From Corynespora cassiicola (Eukaryota > Ascomycota > Dothideomycetes > Pleosporales > Corynesporascaceae), in contig JAEUWY010000015.1 in the NCBI GenBank assembly GCA_022059125.1, positions 434,001-498,000 of the forward strand: a stretch of 64,000 nucleotides of DNA, given 5' to 3'. The position numbers and the translations under genes are program-made. The notes beneath the pieces are model-generated. The model saw only the letters and a list, made by a program, of their open reading frames with translations, searched no databases and was not told the origin of the DNA. Numbering within the stretch: position 1 is the stretch's first letter; the number at the start of each line of letters is the position of its first letter. Shown here piece after piece: positions 10,340 through 24,900 of the stretch.

Positions 10340-12655
10340 TATTTATTTTTTATTTTTTTCTACTGTTTTTATTTTATTATTAACAAGCAGCAAGTATATC
10401 ATTCTATTTCTATTCTATTTTAGTTAGCACGTACTACCTGTTACGTAATTTTATATATTTTATAATATTATTTTATTACGTAATATAACGTTAACATATA
10501 ATCTGCGCTTTTACTTTAAATAATAATAGTATTTTAATAATTTTTTCTGCTTTTAATTTATAATAACTATAACTATAACTATATAACTTTTAAACGTATT
10601 TTTAATTTTTAATTTTTTATATTTATATTATATAGTCTATATAATTACTACTGTTTACGCACGTACGTCTCTACCTCTATTTTACTTTTTAATACTATTA
10701 CTTTTTACTATTTTAATTATCTTACGTACGTTTTCTGCTATTATAGTTATATAAATATTATAGTAAAGTTATATACAGTATAGTTACGTATAATATAGCT
10801 TATTATAGTAAGAGCTTAAAGAAAAAGTAGATTAAATAATTAAGTAAAAAAACTGTTAACGTTAAAAGCTGTTTTTTATAAATATTATTTTTTATAAACG
10901 CTATTTTTTATAAATATTACTTTTTATTAATACTGTCGCGTACTTAAACGTTTTTTTTTATTTTAAAAAAGTACTTAGCTAAAAAATAGAGAGATATTAC
11001 CTGCTATATAGAACGTATATTTAAATATAGTAATAAGTATATAAAAATAGTTAGCGTGCGTAATTTTACGTCTACTAAAAAAAATTTTAAAATTTTATAT
11101 ATAAAGTTTTATAAAATTATTATAATAAAAAAAATACACGTAGTACTAAAGATTATTATAATAATATTAGTAATATTTATAGCTCGGAAAACTGCAAAAA
11201 TAAAGTTTATATTACTATACTAATTAGTTTACTATAGCTATTAATTTTAAAAACTTATAGTTAACTGTAGGCTGGCTTATAAGCTAGTTTATAAACTAAT
11301 TTATAGTTTATAGTTTATAAGCTAACTATAGTAATTAACTATAATTTTAATATAAGTTTTAAAACTTACGCGTACAGATACAGAGTATAATAAAATTTAA
11401 AAAATAGTAATAGCTTTTTTTATAATATTTACTTAGATAAGTATTTATAAAAGTTAAATTTTTATAATATTAGAGCTTTTATTTAAAGTTTCTACTTAGA
11501 GCTTACAGTAACTTATTAAAAGTATTTTACTTTATATAACTACGTTTCGTGTTTAATACTTTAATAACTATAAATTATAACTTTTTTATATTATTTTTAA
11601 ATAAATTTTTAGAGCTTTAAAGTTTTAAAATTTTAAAGTTTTAGAGCCTAAAACTTTAAAACTTTAAAATAGTATTTTTTTTTATTATTTTTATAATCTG
11701 TAATTTATAATTTATAATTTATATAGTTATAAGTTTACAGGCTAGTAAACTAGTAAATTTATAAAATAGAAATTACTTACTTACTTATTAATAACTTAAT
11801 TATTTTTTATTACTTCTAGTTATTATTTTATTAAATACCTAACTAGCATTATTTCTATTTTTTTTTATTAATTTATATTTACTGTTTAGTTCTAGCTTAG
11901 TATAGCTGAGAGAAAAAAACTTCCGTAGCTCTTTTAATATATTATATATACTTTATATTTAAATAACTGCTAATATATAATAGTAATTATAAAATAATAG
12001 TAGTTATAAAAAATAGTATTTATAAGTAACTTTTAGCGTTAACAGTTTTTTTACTTAATTAAAATTTTTTTTTAAGCTTTTACTATAAAAGCATATATTA
12101 ATTTAATTTAATTTCAAGCTTTTACTATAATAAACTATACTGTATATAACTATACTGTATATAATTTTACTATAATATTTATATAACTATAATAGTAGAA
12201 AATATATATAAAATAATTAAAATAGTAGAAAGTAATAACGTTAAAAAGTAAAATTATAAGAAATCTAGCTTCAGATAATAGTATTTATTTTATACTAGAA
12301 TTAATAACAGAAAAATAGCTTAAATAATATATTAATAGTAGTTTTAAAAATAATATTTATTATATTTAAAGTATATATTAAGCGTAGATTTTACGCAGCT
12401 TACTTACTTTATATACTAATATAAATATAAAATAGCTAAAGTCCCGCGATATTTATTATAAAAATAAAAATAGAGACGTATATACGTAGATAGTAGTAAT
12501 TATATAAACTACGTAATATAAGTATAAAAAATTAAAAGCTAAAAATGTATCTAAAAGTTATACGCTAAAAAAATCTTATAATTATAATTATTATAAACTA
12601 AAAAAAAAAAATATTATTAAAATAATATTATTATTTAAAATAAAAGCGCAGTTTC
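10340..12655 (+). mobile_element. Repeat C copy C1: TIR-bearing DNA element, RIP-degraded
   Basis: The left arm (10340-10920) and right arm (about 11990-12655) are inverted repeats of several hundred bases, for example ctgcgcttttactttaaata at 10502 against its complement ending at 12650. The middle (10920-11900) is closely repeated in C2 at 13140-14226. The right arm is interrupted by a solo LTR (12255-12460), and its outermost 145 bp are absent where C2 begins. No coding frame survives and the superfamily cannot be assigned. The sequence around 11885-11900 (gtttagttctagcttagta) is the empty-site version of the A1 insertion in C2. Confidence 0.7.
12255..12460 (-). repeat. Solo LTR of gypsy family B (206 bp) with perfect target duplication
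   Basis: The reverse complement matches the B LTRs at 14243-14448 and 20524-20729 and has exactly the same length, 206 bp. It is flanked by AAAAT on both sides (12250-12254 and 12461-12465). This marks LTR-LTR recombination after an insertion into the right arm of C1. Confidence 0.88.
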
Positions 12656-14242
12656 TGTTTTTTTTTACTATTTCTATTTTATTATTAACAAGCAGCGAGT
12701 ATATTATTCTATTTCTGTTTTATTTTAGTTAGCACGTACTACCCGTTGCGTAATCTTATATATTTTATAATATTATTTTATTACGTAATATAACGTTAAC
12801 ACGTAATCTACGTTCTTACTTTAAATAATAATAGTATTTTAATAATTTTCTCTGCCTCTAACTTATAATAACTATAACTATAACTGTACAACTTTTAAAC
12901 GTGTTTTTAGTTTTTAATTTTTTATACCTGCGTTATATAGTTTATATAATTACTACTACCCGCGTATTTACTTTCTAATACTATTACTTTCTACTATCTT
13001 AATTATTTCGCTTATATAAATATTACAGCAGAGTTACGTATAGTATAGTTACGTATAATATAGTTTACAGTTATAGCAAGAGTTTAAAAAAAAAGTAAAT
13101 TAATTAATTAAGTGTATATAAAGAAACTGTTAATATTAAAAGCTATTTTTTATAAATATTACTTTTTATAAACGTTATTTTTTATAAATATTACTTTTTA
13201 TAAATATTATTTTTTATAAATACTGTCGCGTACTTAGATGTTTTTTTTTATTTTAAAAAAATATTTAGCTAAAAAACAGAAAGATATTACCCGCTATATA
13301 AAATATATATCTAAATATAGTAATAAGTATATAGAAATAATTAGCGTGCGTAATTTTACGCTTATTAAAATTTTTTTTTAAAATTCTATATATAAAGTTT
13401 TATAAAATTATTATAATAAAAAAAATATATATAGTAATAAAAATTACTATAATAATATTAATAATATTAGTAATATTGGCGATGCTAGTAATGTTTACAG
13501 TCTAAAAAACTGTAAAAATAAAATCTATATTACTACGCTAATTAGTTTACTATAGCTACTAATTTTAAAAACTTATAGTTAACTATAAGCTAGTTTATAA
13601 GCTAGTTTATAAGCTAGTTTATAGTCTACAGTCTATAAACTAACTATAGTAATTAGCTATAACTTTAATATAGATTTTAAAACTTACGCGTATAGATACA
13701 GAGTATAATAAAATTTAAAAAATAGATAATCTGTACAGTTGTTATAAGCGTAGCTAATAATACTTTTTTAAACAGTAATAGTTTTTTTTTATAATATTTA
13801 CTTAGGCAGGTATTTATAAAAGTTAAATTTTTGCGATATTAGAGCTTTTATTTAAAGCTTTTATTTAAAGCTTATAGTAATTTATTAAAAGTATTTTATT
13901 TTATATAACTACGCTTCGCGTTTAATATTTTAATAACTATAAATTATAATTTTTTTACGTTATTTTTAAATAAATTTTTAGAGCTCTAAAGCTTTAAAAT
14001 AGTATTTTTTTTTATTATTTTTATAATCTGTAATCTGTAACTTATAACTTATATAATTATAAATTTATAAACTAGTAGACTAGTAAACTTATAAAATAAA
14101 AATTACTTATTTACTTGTTAATAATCTAATTATTTTTTATTATTTTTAGTTACTGTTTTATTAAATATCTAACTAGTAATATTTCTGTTTTTTTTTATTA
14201 ATTTGTATTTACTGTTTAGTTCTAGCTGTTATAAGCTATAAA

Positions 14243-14448
14243 TGTAACGAATGTTGCGGGATTTCTGCTATTCTGTATTTATATTAGCGTATAAAGTAAG
14301 TAAGCTGCGTAAAACCTGCGCTTAACGCGCGCTAAAGACATAATAAATATTATTTTTAGAACTACTATTAATATATTGTTTAAGCTATTTTTCTGTTATT
14401 AATTTTAGTGTAAAGCAAATACTATTGCTTAAAGCTAAACTTTTTATA
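14243..14448 (+). repeat. 5' LTR of gypsy B
   Basis: 206 bp starting tgtaacgaatgttgcgggat. It is less mutated than its partner in places (cgcgc, gcgggat retained). Confidence 0.88.
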
Positions 14449-15799
14449 TAATAATATTTTTTAATATAATAATTTAAAAATAGCTTCCAGAACGCGTGCA
14501 GATAGTTAAAAAATATTTTTAAAAAAAATATAGCAGCTTTCTAAATAACTACAGAAAATAGATAACGCGTATATTTTTTTTATTAATAATAAGTAACTAA
14601 TATTTACAACAAGCGCTTTTATAATATTTAATAAATATATTTAAGCTGTAAAGAAGTAACGCGATAAGCTTTAAAAGCTATAACACTTACGCGTATTAAA
14701 AGCTAAAATTATATAATTTAAAAATGTAGAAAAAAGTACTACTCTAAACATAACAAAACTAGCTATTAAAAAAACTTCTAAGTTTTACGCGTAAAATATA
14801 TATAAAAAAAATATATTTAAAATATTTACGCTACTGCAGCTAAAGCGTATACTTAAACTAAAAAATTTAGCAGAATATAAAAAAAAACTTTAAAAAATAC
14901 TATAAGTTCTTCTATTTCTGCGAAATAGCTTTTTAGCTACTATTTTAGAAGTTCTATAATAATAATAGTAAAGTTTTTTAGGCTATATAATACTTAGTAA
15001 GTAATTTAAAAAAATTATAGTACTCGCACTACAAACGCACGTTTAAAATATATAAAAAAATACTAATTTAAAAATACTTTAAAACTTATATACTTAATTT
15101 ATTTTCTAACTTTATTAACTGTATTTTAAAAGCTGCTACAGCGTATACTTAAGCTATTTAATAAAAAAATTAAACAGTCCGCGCGTTCGCAATATATCTT
15201 AATATTTTAAAAAACCAATTTATATTTTATACTAAATTATAATAGATTTAATACCTATTTTTAAAACTCTAACTAAAAATATAATAGATAATAACTAACT
15301 ACTACTAGGTACTAGTAATATAAAAGAATTTAGTAGTTTTAAGCTTTATTTTTAAACGTAATCTGCAATAACTTTTTATAACATATATACTTTTTACGCG
15401 TAATAATTACTATAAAAAATTTAAAAAATAAAAAATAATTAACGCGTTTATATTTTCTGTAAATAAATCGCTACGTAATAAAAATAATATTATCTATTTT
15501 AAGTACTAGAAAATAAGCTACTACGCTAATAAATACTAAAGTAGTAATTTAAACTAAATTTTAGTCCGCATCTACTAAATAAAAAAAAACTAAATTTTAT
15601 TTATAATCTAAAAACAGTAAAATATATATTTATATATATTATACTAGGTATAAAGCGTACGTGCAGCGTATCTAAAAATATAATATCTAAAAAATAGTTA
15701 TAAGTTATTCTAAATTTATAAATAGACGTTAGTTTAATTAGCTAATATATTATAGTAGAAATAGACCTGTCGCCTATTAAAGGAGCTAAGCTTTTTAAA

Positions 15800-18700
15800 T
15801 TAAGCTGAATAAAAGTATACTGCTAAAGTATCTATATAGTATATATAATTTAAATATATTTAGTAAATAATATAAACGCGGAATAAAAAGTACAGACTAC
15901 TATTTATAGCGTTAATAAAAAAAAAACACTTTTATTACTAGAAAACTTTTTTTTTAAAAAAGAGTATATTTATTTTAACTATAGAGCTTAAATATAGCGT
16001 TAAAGCTATACCAGCGCGAATATCTAGCTGGTTACTATTAAAAAACTAGAAAAAAAAATAGAAGAAACTAACTCTAACTTTTTTTTTTTAGATATTCTCT
16101 AAGCTATAAATAATAATAGAAAATATAAAGTATATATTTTTAAAGCGTATATAGCGTACGCAACGCGCGTATTAAAAATATTAAAAAACTATACTAATAT
16201 ATTTAATAAAAAAGCCGCAGCTATACTTTTTAATTTTAAATTATTAAACTATATAATTTTTTTAATAAAAAAGAAAAAACTACTGTACAGCCTGTTTTAT
16301 AATTTTTTTTTATATAAGCTTAAGGTGTTACGTAAATACTTAGAACAGGCGCTATAAAACAGCTAAATATAATACAGTATAAGTTCTACTAGAGCTTTAA
16401 TTTTATTTATTTCTAAAAAAAACAGAATTTTCTGCTTCTACGTAGACTATAAAAATTTAAACTCTATTACTGTTAAAAATTAATATCTGCTTTTTTTAAT
16501 TAGAGAGACGTTAAACTATCTATTAGGCGTATATTACTATATAACTTTAAACTTTTAAAATATTTATTATAAACTTTAAATTAAAATAAGTAATAAGTAG
16601 AAGACTGCTTTTAGAACCCGCTACAGCTACTTTAAATACTTTATAATACTATTTAAGTTAATAAATACTCTCGCAAGCTTTTAAGCCTATATTAATAAAA
16701 TTTTTATTAAATATTTAAACTATATTTACGTAGTCTATCTAGATAATATTTTTATTTATACTAGTAGTAATAATTTTATACTTTACTAACGCGCTGTATA
16801 TACAGTACTTAAATTACTATAAAAAATAGAACTATTTATTAATCTGTAAAAATATATATTTATATTAAATAAAGTATATTTTTTTAGATTTATTATAGGC
16901 ACGCGAAGCGTGTGCGCTAATCTAATTTAAATAAAAACTATTACTTAATAGCTGTAGCTAACTAATATTAAAAAACTATAATTTTTTTTAGAATTTGCTA
17001 ACTTTTACTAACGCTTTATTAAAAAATATATAAAAAAAACTGCTTTTTTTACAGATTTACTTAAAAAAAGCTAGAATTTCTACTAAAATAAGGCTGTAAA
17101 TAATTTTTTTATAAAGCTAAAAACTTATTTTTTAAGTACGTCTATTTTACGCTATTATAACTTTATTTATTTAATTTGCGTAAAGATAGACGCGTTAACT
17201 TTTACTATATTAAATATTTTTTTTTAACTATTTAAAAACTATAAGTAGTACTTAGTTATTTTTATATTAAGAAAATTACAGACTGCAGAGCTGAACTATA
17301 AAGTCTATAATCTAAAGTTTTTAGCTATTATATACAGCTTTAAGTAGTAGTAATACTACTTTAAAAGTATTTAATATACTATATAAATACTAAGTAATTA
17401 TAATAATTTACGTAGTATATATATAGTACAGAAGCTTAATCTGCAGTAAGTAAAATAAGTAATATATTTAGTAGTATTTAATTTTAAAATAAAGTATTAT
17501 TTAGAAAAAATAAACTCTGCGGACAGCTTTTTATGAAAAGTAGATTATATATAAAAAAATCTGCTGCTAATCTAATTATTACTTACTTTATAAAATAAAT
17601 TATTAGTAAAAAATATAGTTAGTAGAGTAAAAAAATCTGCGAATAAGTACAGCTTATTAGATATATATAAAATGTATATTACTTCTGTTTGCAGAATTAG
17701 TTAGATTTTTACTACTAATACTATAAAATATATATTATACGTACTACGTTTATTAGCTAAAGTACTAGTTAGCAGTAAATCTGTAAAAATAAAGTTTTAA
17801 TTATTTATTTAAATTCTGCGTTAGCTGTAGTAAAAAAGCATTTTTACCTAAAAGTAAATTATAAGTTTAGATAGTAAAAACAGCACTTAAAAACGCAGTA
17901 AAGCGTATATTTAGCGCTTAAATAAAAAAAAAATTCTAAAATATAATAGCAGAGTGTATATTTTAAATAAACTAGCTATTAAGTAAAAAATTTTATTCTA
18001 AAACTATAATATATATATAGCAGGCTATTTTAGCGCACATAAAACGCTAAAACTAATTAAAAAAATCTATTATTAGCTTTCTGTTAGTAAAGATATTTAA
18101 AATTATATAAAAATTTATATTATATACTAAAAAAGTAAAGCTCTAAAGTATAGTAAATATAAAAAGCTATTACTGCTACTGGTATCTAAAAATATTTTTA
18201 AAAAAGTAATACTAAATTTTATTACTAGCTTATTTTTAGTAAAAAAATTTTTAAAAAACGCGTTTAATACGATTTTTATAATAGTATACTACTTTTTAAA
18301 AATAGCTTTTTATATACTAGTTTTAAAAATATAAAATATAAAATAGTTTACAGAAGCTTACTTTACAAATATTATATTAAAGTTTAAAATACAGAAAAGT
18401 ATTATATTAGACAGAGAAGCTATTTTTACTTTTAAGTTTTAGATAAAAATATACTACTAACTACAGATAAAACGTAGATTAAATACTATTTTTTATCTAT
18501 AAATAGACAGATAAACTAAATACTAGAACTAAACGCTAAAATAATATTTTTAAATATTTACTTTATTATTTTAGAGCGATTAAATACAACTTTTACTAAT
18601 AGTATAATTTGCTTATAATAACTTAGTACACAAATTTATAAAAACTACGCTTTTTTACACAGTTTATAGTAAAAATTTTTTACTTACTAAACTTTTTAAA

Positions 18701-19300
18701 AATAGCAGGTTAGAAAAAAAAATACTAAATATAATTAATAGAATTAAGTATATATATAGCGTAAGAACAGCGCTTACAGAGCACTTAGAAAAAATATAAA
18801 AATATTAATACTAGTACTATAACTAAAAATATAAATATAAGACCTTCTGTTTAGAAAATTAAGTATTACTTAGTACTAAATATATAAATTTAGTATAATA
18901 ACTAAATAAAAAGCTTATTAGTAAATTTATTAGCTTATTTAGAGTTTAAAGCGTAGTTAGATTGCAGATATACTGCTTACTTCTACTACTCTTATATTAT
19001 ATTTATAATATATTTTATATTTTTTTACTAGAGTAATAGAAACTAAAACTAAAAAAAAAAAAAGATAATATATATTTTTCTAATATTACACTAGAAAAGG
19101 AAGAAGTTTAGAAAGTAGAAAAAATTTTTAGAAAATATTTAAAAAAAAGTTAACTATAATATTTACTCTGCTAGAAAAAGTATAATAATTTTTAAAATAT
19201 ATAGACTTTAGCTTTAGATTTTAAAAATATAGAAAATATAGTCTGTAACTACGAATCGGAACTAAAATCTTTATATATAAAAAAAAAGTAAATAATATAT
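15800..19300 (+). pseudogene. Gypsy B pol remnant (RT, RNase H, integrase, chromodomain), RIP-destroyed
   Basis: Many stops in every frame, but conserved blocks can be read through. At about 16729-16765 the frame gives VYLDNIFIY, the RT catalytic box with the second Asp changed to Asn (GAC/GAT to AAT is a RIP-type change). A chromodomain-like segment lies at about 19100-19215 (EEVWKVEKIFRKYLKK, YLLCWKKYN). Limits are approximate. It is non-functional. Confidence 0.75.
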
Positions 19301-20523
19301 AAACTATATAAAGATCGCACTAAAACCGCATATTAAAATAGTAAAAAATTACTAATTTAGAGTTTATAAATACTGTATATAAAAGTAGTACTAGATTAGC
19401 GCCGCACCCGCTAAAACGCAGATTATTACTTTTTTTATTTTTTTTTCTGCTAAATAGACTATTTCTACTTTTTTTTTTAAAATTATTTTTAGACTTAAAG
19501 TTAGATTTATTTAGCTTACTACTAATACTACTATTTTATAAATATATTAGTATATATTATAAATATATTACAGACGCGAACTTATTATACAGGCTAAATA
19601 GCTAATAATCTGCTTAAGCGCACTCGCGATATATTACTACTTAACTAAAATTAATTTAAAAAATTATACTAATATAGTAAATATTTAAATAGTAATTTTT
19701 AAAAATATGCTACTGTAGACAGTAACGCAGTAATAGTTAGTAAGCTTAAAATTAAATTAGTATTAGTAATATATAAGTTTAACGCCGGCCGCGATTACAG
19801 TAGCGTTAGTTTTAAATATAGTAGTAGTAGTAATAGCAGTATTATAGTATATATAAAATTTATATAAATAATTTAAGCGACTATTAAACTTTTAGAAAAT
19901 TTGTAAATATTAGCTAAAGTATACTTATAATATATAATATTAAAATTATTTACAGCTATATAACTACTACAGTTACTTTTAATATAATACTTATACTAAC
20001 AGTACTTAAATATTTTATAAAGTTTTATCTGCTTTGTAACGTTCTACGTGTAACATATATATATTATATATACTATAATAATATCTGTATGTTTTTTAGT
20101 ATTAAATTATATAAAAAAGCGCGTATTACAGAGATGCGTTTTTTTAATATATTTAAAATTAAAATAGTAAACTATAATAAAAGTAATAAGCTTGCGCTTT
20201 AGATGCGGTATAAAAATATTTTAAAAGTATTAAATATAAGTAGAGTAAAAGCGCTGTTATTTATATACTATTTTTATAGCTTATTTTTACTAAATTTTTA
20301 AAATATAAAACAGTAAACAGACTTTATTATAATATAATAAATATTATAAAATTAGATATATAACGTGTAAATATATTATATATAATATACGTGTAGAACG
20401 CGTTAGAAGTATAAACATAGAATATATTTTTAAATACTTTTTTTTTTTTTTAAAATAAAAGTAAAGGTTTTTTATTAAGGCTAATAGATTACTGCTAGGG
20501 ACTGCAGCTAAAAAAAAAAATTC

Positions 20524-20729
20524 TATAATAAATATTACAGAATTTCTGCTATTCTATATTTATATTAGTGTGTAAAGTAAGTAAGTTATATAAAATCTGC
20601 GTTTAACGCGCGCTAAAAACGTAATAAGTATTATTTTTAGAACTACTATTAATATATTATTTAAGCTATTTTTCTGTTATCAATTTTAGTGTAAAGTAAA
20701 TACTATTATCTAAAGCTAGACCCTTTATA
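20524..20729 (+). repeat. 3' LTR of gypsy B
   Basis: 206 bp, starting tataataaatattacagaat and ending gaccctttata. It differs from the 5' LTR almost only by C/T and G/A exchanges. Confidence 0.88.
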
Positions 20730-21949
20730 ATAAATATAGACTAATAATAGAGCCGACAGAGTTGTACCGCTATAGCTAGTTACGTAATATACTTAGTTAA
20801 TTAGTCTACTTAGTAGTACTAAGTAACTAAATAGTACTAAGTAGAAAGTTTTAAGTATATATATATAGTTTACTATTAAAGCTGTGCTACAAACTATAAG
20901 CAAGACTAGAAAATAAGTAGCTACTTAAGTTAATTTTTAGAAATAAGTACTAGTAAAATTACGTAAATAAAATAATATACGCTATACTATATAAGTCTCT
21001 GTATTAGTAATAGAGTATAATAGATTAATAGTTAATTTTAAATAATAAATTTGCTAATAAAGTAAATATAATTATAAAATATAATTATGTAAACTATATA
21101 TATATTAAATTCTATAAAATTCTATAGTTTTATAAAACTATTTTTATAAAATTCTATAGTTTTATAAAACTATTTTTATAAAACTATAAGATTTATAAAA
21201 CGCTAAGTTACGAGTTCTATAAATTTTATACTAAACTATTTTTAGTATTAATATTTTTATAAAACTATTACGTAATTTGTTTTAGCTTAGTAAAATAATA
21301 AATACTTATTATTAGTACTTATTATTAGTTATTTTTTAAAAATGTTATCTGCGCCGCCTACTTTCTTAAATTTATAATACTACTTTTTTTTTTTTAGTTT
21401 AATATTTTTATAAGCTAATCTAATGTTGTTGCGCAGCACCGCTTATTATTACACTTATAAAAATTATATTAATATTTAAAGTATTATTATAATAGTTACT
21501 TATAAATATTATATAAAAAATAATTTAATTTATAAGCTGTTATTACTAAGTAAGAGGTGTAGAAATTACAAGCACGTAGACTATTAGTTATATATACTAG
21601 TTAATATTTCGCTTTCTAACTTTTTTAAAATTAACTCTAAAATAAATAAACTAAAAAAAAAAAGTAACTAAAACTATTTTAAAAAAAAAAATATTTAGCT
21701 AAAGCTGTTTTAGCGCAGATACGTAATATATATTTTAAGCTAAAATATTTATAAAAATAAAAAAAGTTTTTAAAAAAAAATAAAATAAAAGTTATTTAAC
21801 GCGGACTTAAAAGTTGTAAAAAAGCTAAAATAGCTAAAAGCACTAAAAATACTAAACTAAAAAATAGTTTTAATAAATTTTAAAGTTTTTACTAGCGCTG
21901 CAGCTGTAAACTAATCTATTTTTTAATTTTTCTAATTTTTTAATAGTTA

Positions 21950-24900
21950 TTTTATATTATTTAGTCTTTAATTATCTTTAGAAGATAAACTTTTTTTTTA
22001 TAAATAAGTTTTTTCGTTCTAATTCTGTGTAGTAATAAATAATATATTTTTTTTAATATTTTTTTAGTAGTTACTAATAATTTTATAAATTTTTTTTTAG
22101 TTTTTAAGTATTTTCCGAATTAGAGTATTCTTTCTATTTAACTAAAATTTTTTAAATAAACTATTTATTTTAAAAAAAATTTATTTAATTTCGCAGTAGT
22201 CTAGCAGTACTTTAACTTTAAATTTAATTTTTTTTTCTGTTTTATAATAAAAGTATTTTTAAACTAGTATTTTAGCGTTAGCAGATTCTAGTAGTAATAT
22301 ATAAAATACTAGATATATTTTAGTATTAGCAGAAAGTTAGAGTTTATAGTTAACTAGTCTTTTTTATTTTAAAATTAAAAATAGTCTAATCTTAATATAA
22401 TCTAATTTTTTATTTAGTTATATTATTTAAAAAATTTTCGTAAAAAAATATACTTTATTCTTTTTTTTTTTAGCTAAAATACTATTTTTTATTTCTAGTT
22501 AATATAAAAAATAGTTTTACGTTATACTATTTTAATATTTTTCTATAATTATTTATAAAGTTTTTATAATTTTTTTAATTTATTTATTATTTAACTTATA
22601 ACTAGCTTAATTCGTTTTTTTTAAATTTTTAATAATAGAAAATTTAAATATATTCTGTGTAATACGTAATGAAAAAATTATTTTATTATTACTAATTTTC
22701 TATCATTAAATATAAGTTATACTATAAATAATAGTAATACCTAATTATTTTATTTTTAGTTACTATATATCCGTAGATATATTTTTATAGTTTAGTTTAT
22801 TTTTTCTATTTAACTGTCTGTCTGTAAATAGTATACTATTAATAATTTTTTTTTAATTTTAATAGCTAATATTAGTATTATCTAATAGTTTAATATAAAA
22901 AGTTTATTTCTATTATTAATAATTAATTATAGTAATCTGTAATACCTAACTACGCAATTTAAAATAATTTATACTAATTTCAGTATAGTATAGTTATTTT
23001 TAAATAGAATTATTTTTATATATTTTATAAATTTATTTATAACTACTAAAATAGTGTTATAAAATATTTTAAAAGCTAGGTTTTAAAACGTTAGTAGTTT
23101 AGTAATAAAGTTTATAATAATATTTGTTTAAAGTTTATTTAATATTTTTATAGTTTATAGTTTTCAGTATTAAGCGTATATACTATATTTATTTTTTTAA
23201 TATATTATATATTTTTTAATAAACTTCGCTACTTAGTTTTTTAATTTAAAAATATTATATATTTATTATATTAGTTTAATTATTTGTTTAATACTTAGGT
23301 GTCTATATAATAGATTTTTATAATACTATTAAATAATAGTTTAGTAAAAATTTTTTAGTACTTATTAATATACTGTTATAATAAAATTAATACTGTATAC
23401 TAGTTTTAAAGTGCTATCTAACACTTATTTAAAAATAATAGTTTTATTTATTAACTTAGTTTTTATAATATCTGTTTTTCGGCTTAGAGCGTTAGCTTTT
23501 TTATTTTTTTTACTTAGTATATAAATAATTTTAAATTTATATTATTTTAGTTTTTTATTTTATCTAGTATATTATTAATTTAATAGTTTAGTTGTTATAA
23601 ATATTATAAAATTTTTATAATTTAAATATACTGTAAGTTCTAAACAGCTTTCTGTATAAATTCTCTAGTATTTAAAAAAATCTATAATAGTAAGTAATTT
23701 TTTATTATAAATATTATAATTTTTTTTAGTTCTGCTAAACTTTTTTAAATAGTAAATAATTAAATACTATTTATATATTTTTTTTTAATTAATATATATT
23801 TTTATTACTAAGTCTAATGCGTCTGTCTCTATATATAAAAATTTTCTACTAGTAAAAAATATAAAAATTAGTAGTAATATACTTGCTTTTTTAAGTATTT
23901 TAAAAACTTATTACTAGTTTATATTCTACTTAAATAATACGTTTTTTTTATTAACTTTATAAGTAGTAGTATTTTTTTTAAATAATAATTAATAAACTGT
24001 TTGTTAAAGTTACAGAATTTTAAAAAAAAATTATTTATTTTTAACGTTTTTTAGCGTAAGCTAGTTTTTAACTACTTTAATTTTTTTTAAACTAATTTTA
24101 ATTTTATATTTTTCTATAATATATTTTAAAAATTTAATTTTTTTTTTATAAAATTTATATTTTTTTAGTTTAAGTTATAATTTTATTTTTTTTTAAATAT
24201 TTTAGTACTGTTTATACGTGCTGGACGTGTTTCTTAAATTTTTTAAAAAAAAACTAAAATATTATCTAAATATATAATAATAAATATATTTAAATATACT
24301 TTTAATATATTATTAATAAGTATTTAATATATCGCAGATGCGTTAGTAAAACTAAATAGTATTATAAAATATTTATAGTACTTATACTGCGTCTAGAATG
24401 CTGTTTTTTATTTTTTATTTTTTTTATATATATTAAGTTATACACGCTTTAAAAATTTAAAACTATAAATATTTATACTTTAAATAATTTATTTTTAAGT
24501 TTTTAAATATTTAGTAGTAAATATCTATTTTTAATTATAATATTATTAAATTTTTTAAAATCTATATATAACTGTAGAAATCTATTTTTTTTTAAAATAA
24601 AAATAATTAAGTATTCTACTTCTGATGTTAATTTATATATAAATTTTTTTTTAAAATTTTTATTAAAATATACTTATAATACTATAAGTTTTTTTTTAAT
24701 AAGCTGTAAATAAATTTAAAAATTAGATATTTTTTTTTTAAAAACTATTTTGCAGTTTTAAAGTTAATACTTAAATAATATTTTATTATTTACTTTTTTT
24801 TAAAAAAGTAGTTTTTATTTACTATATTTTTTAGAAATTATAAAAATTACGTAAATTATTTTCTAAACTTTTATTTTTTTATTTAGTAGCTTTTTATTAG

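Larger units (their letters stand above)
14243..20729 (+). mobile_element. Gypsy family B, full-length RIPed chromovirus nested in the A1 5' LTR
   Basis: LTRs 14243-14448 and 20524-20729 are both 206 bp with termini TGTAA and (C-to-T changed) TTATA. The target duplication is ATAAA at 14238-14242 and 20730-20734 (ACAAA before RIP). An A-rich run derived from a polypurine tract precedes the 3' LTR. The interior decodes weakly as gag-pol. Length is 6487 bp. Confidence 0.9.
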
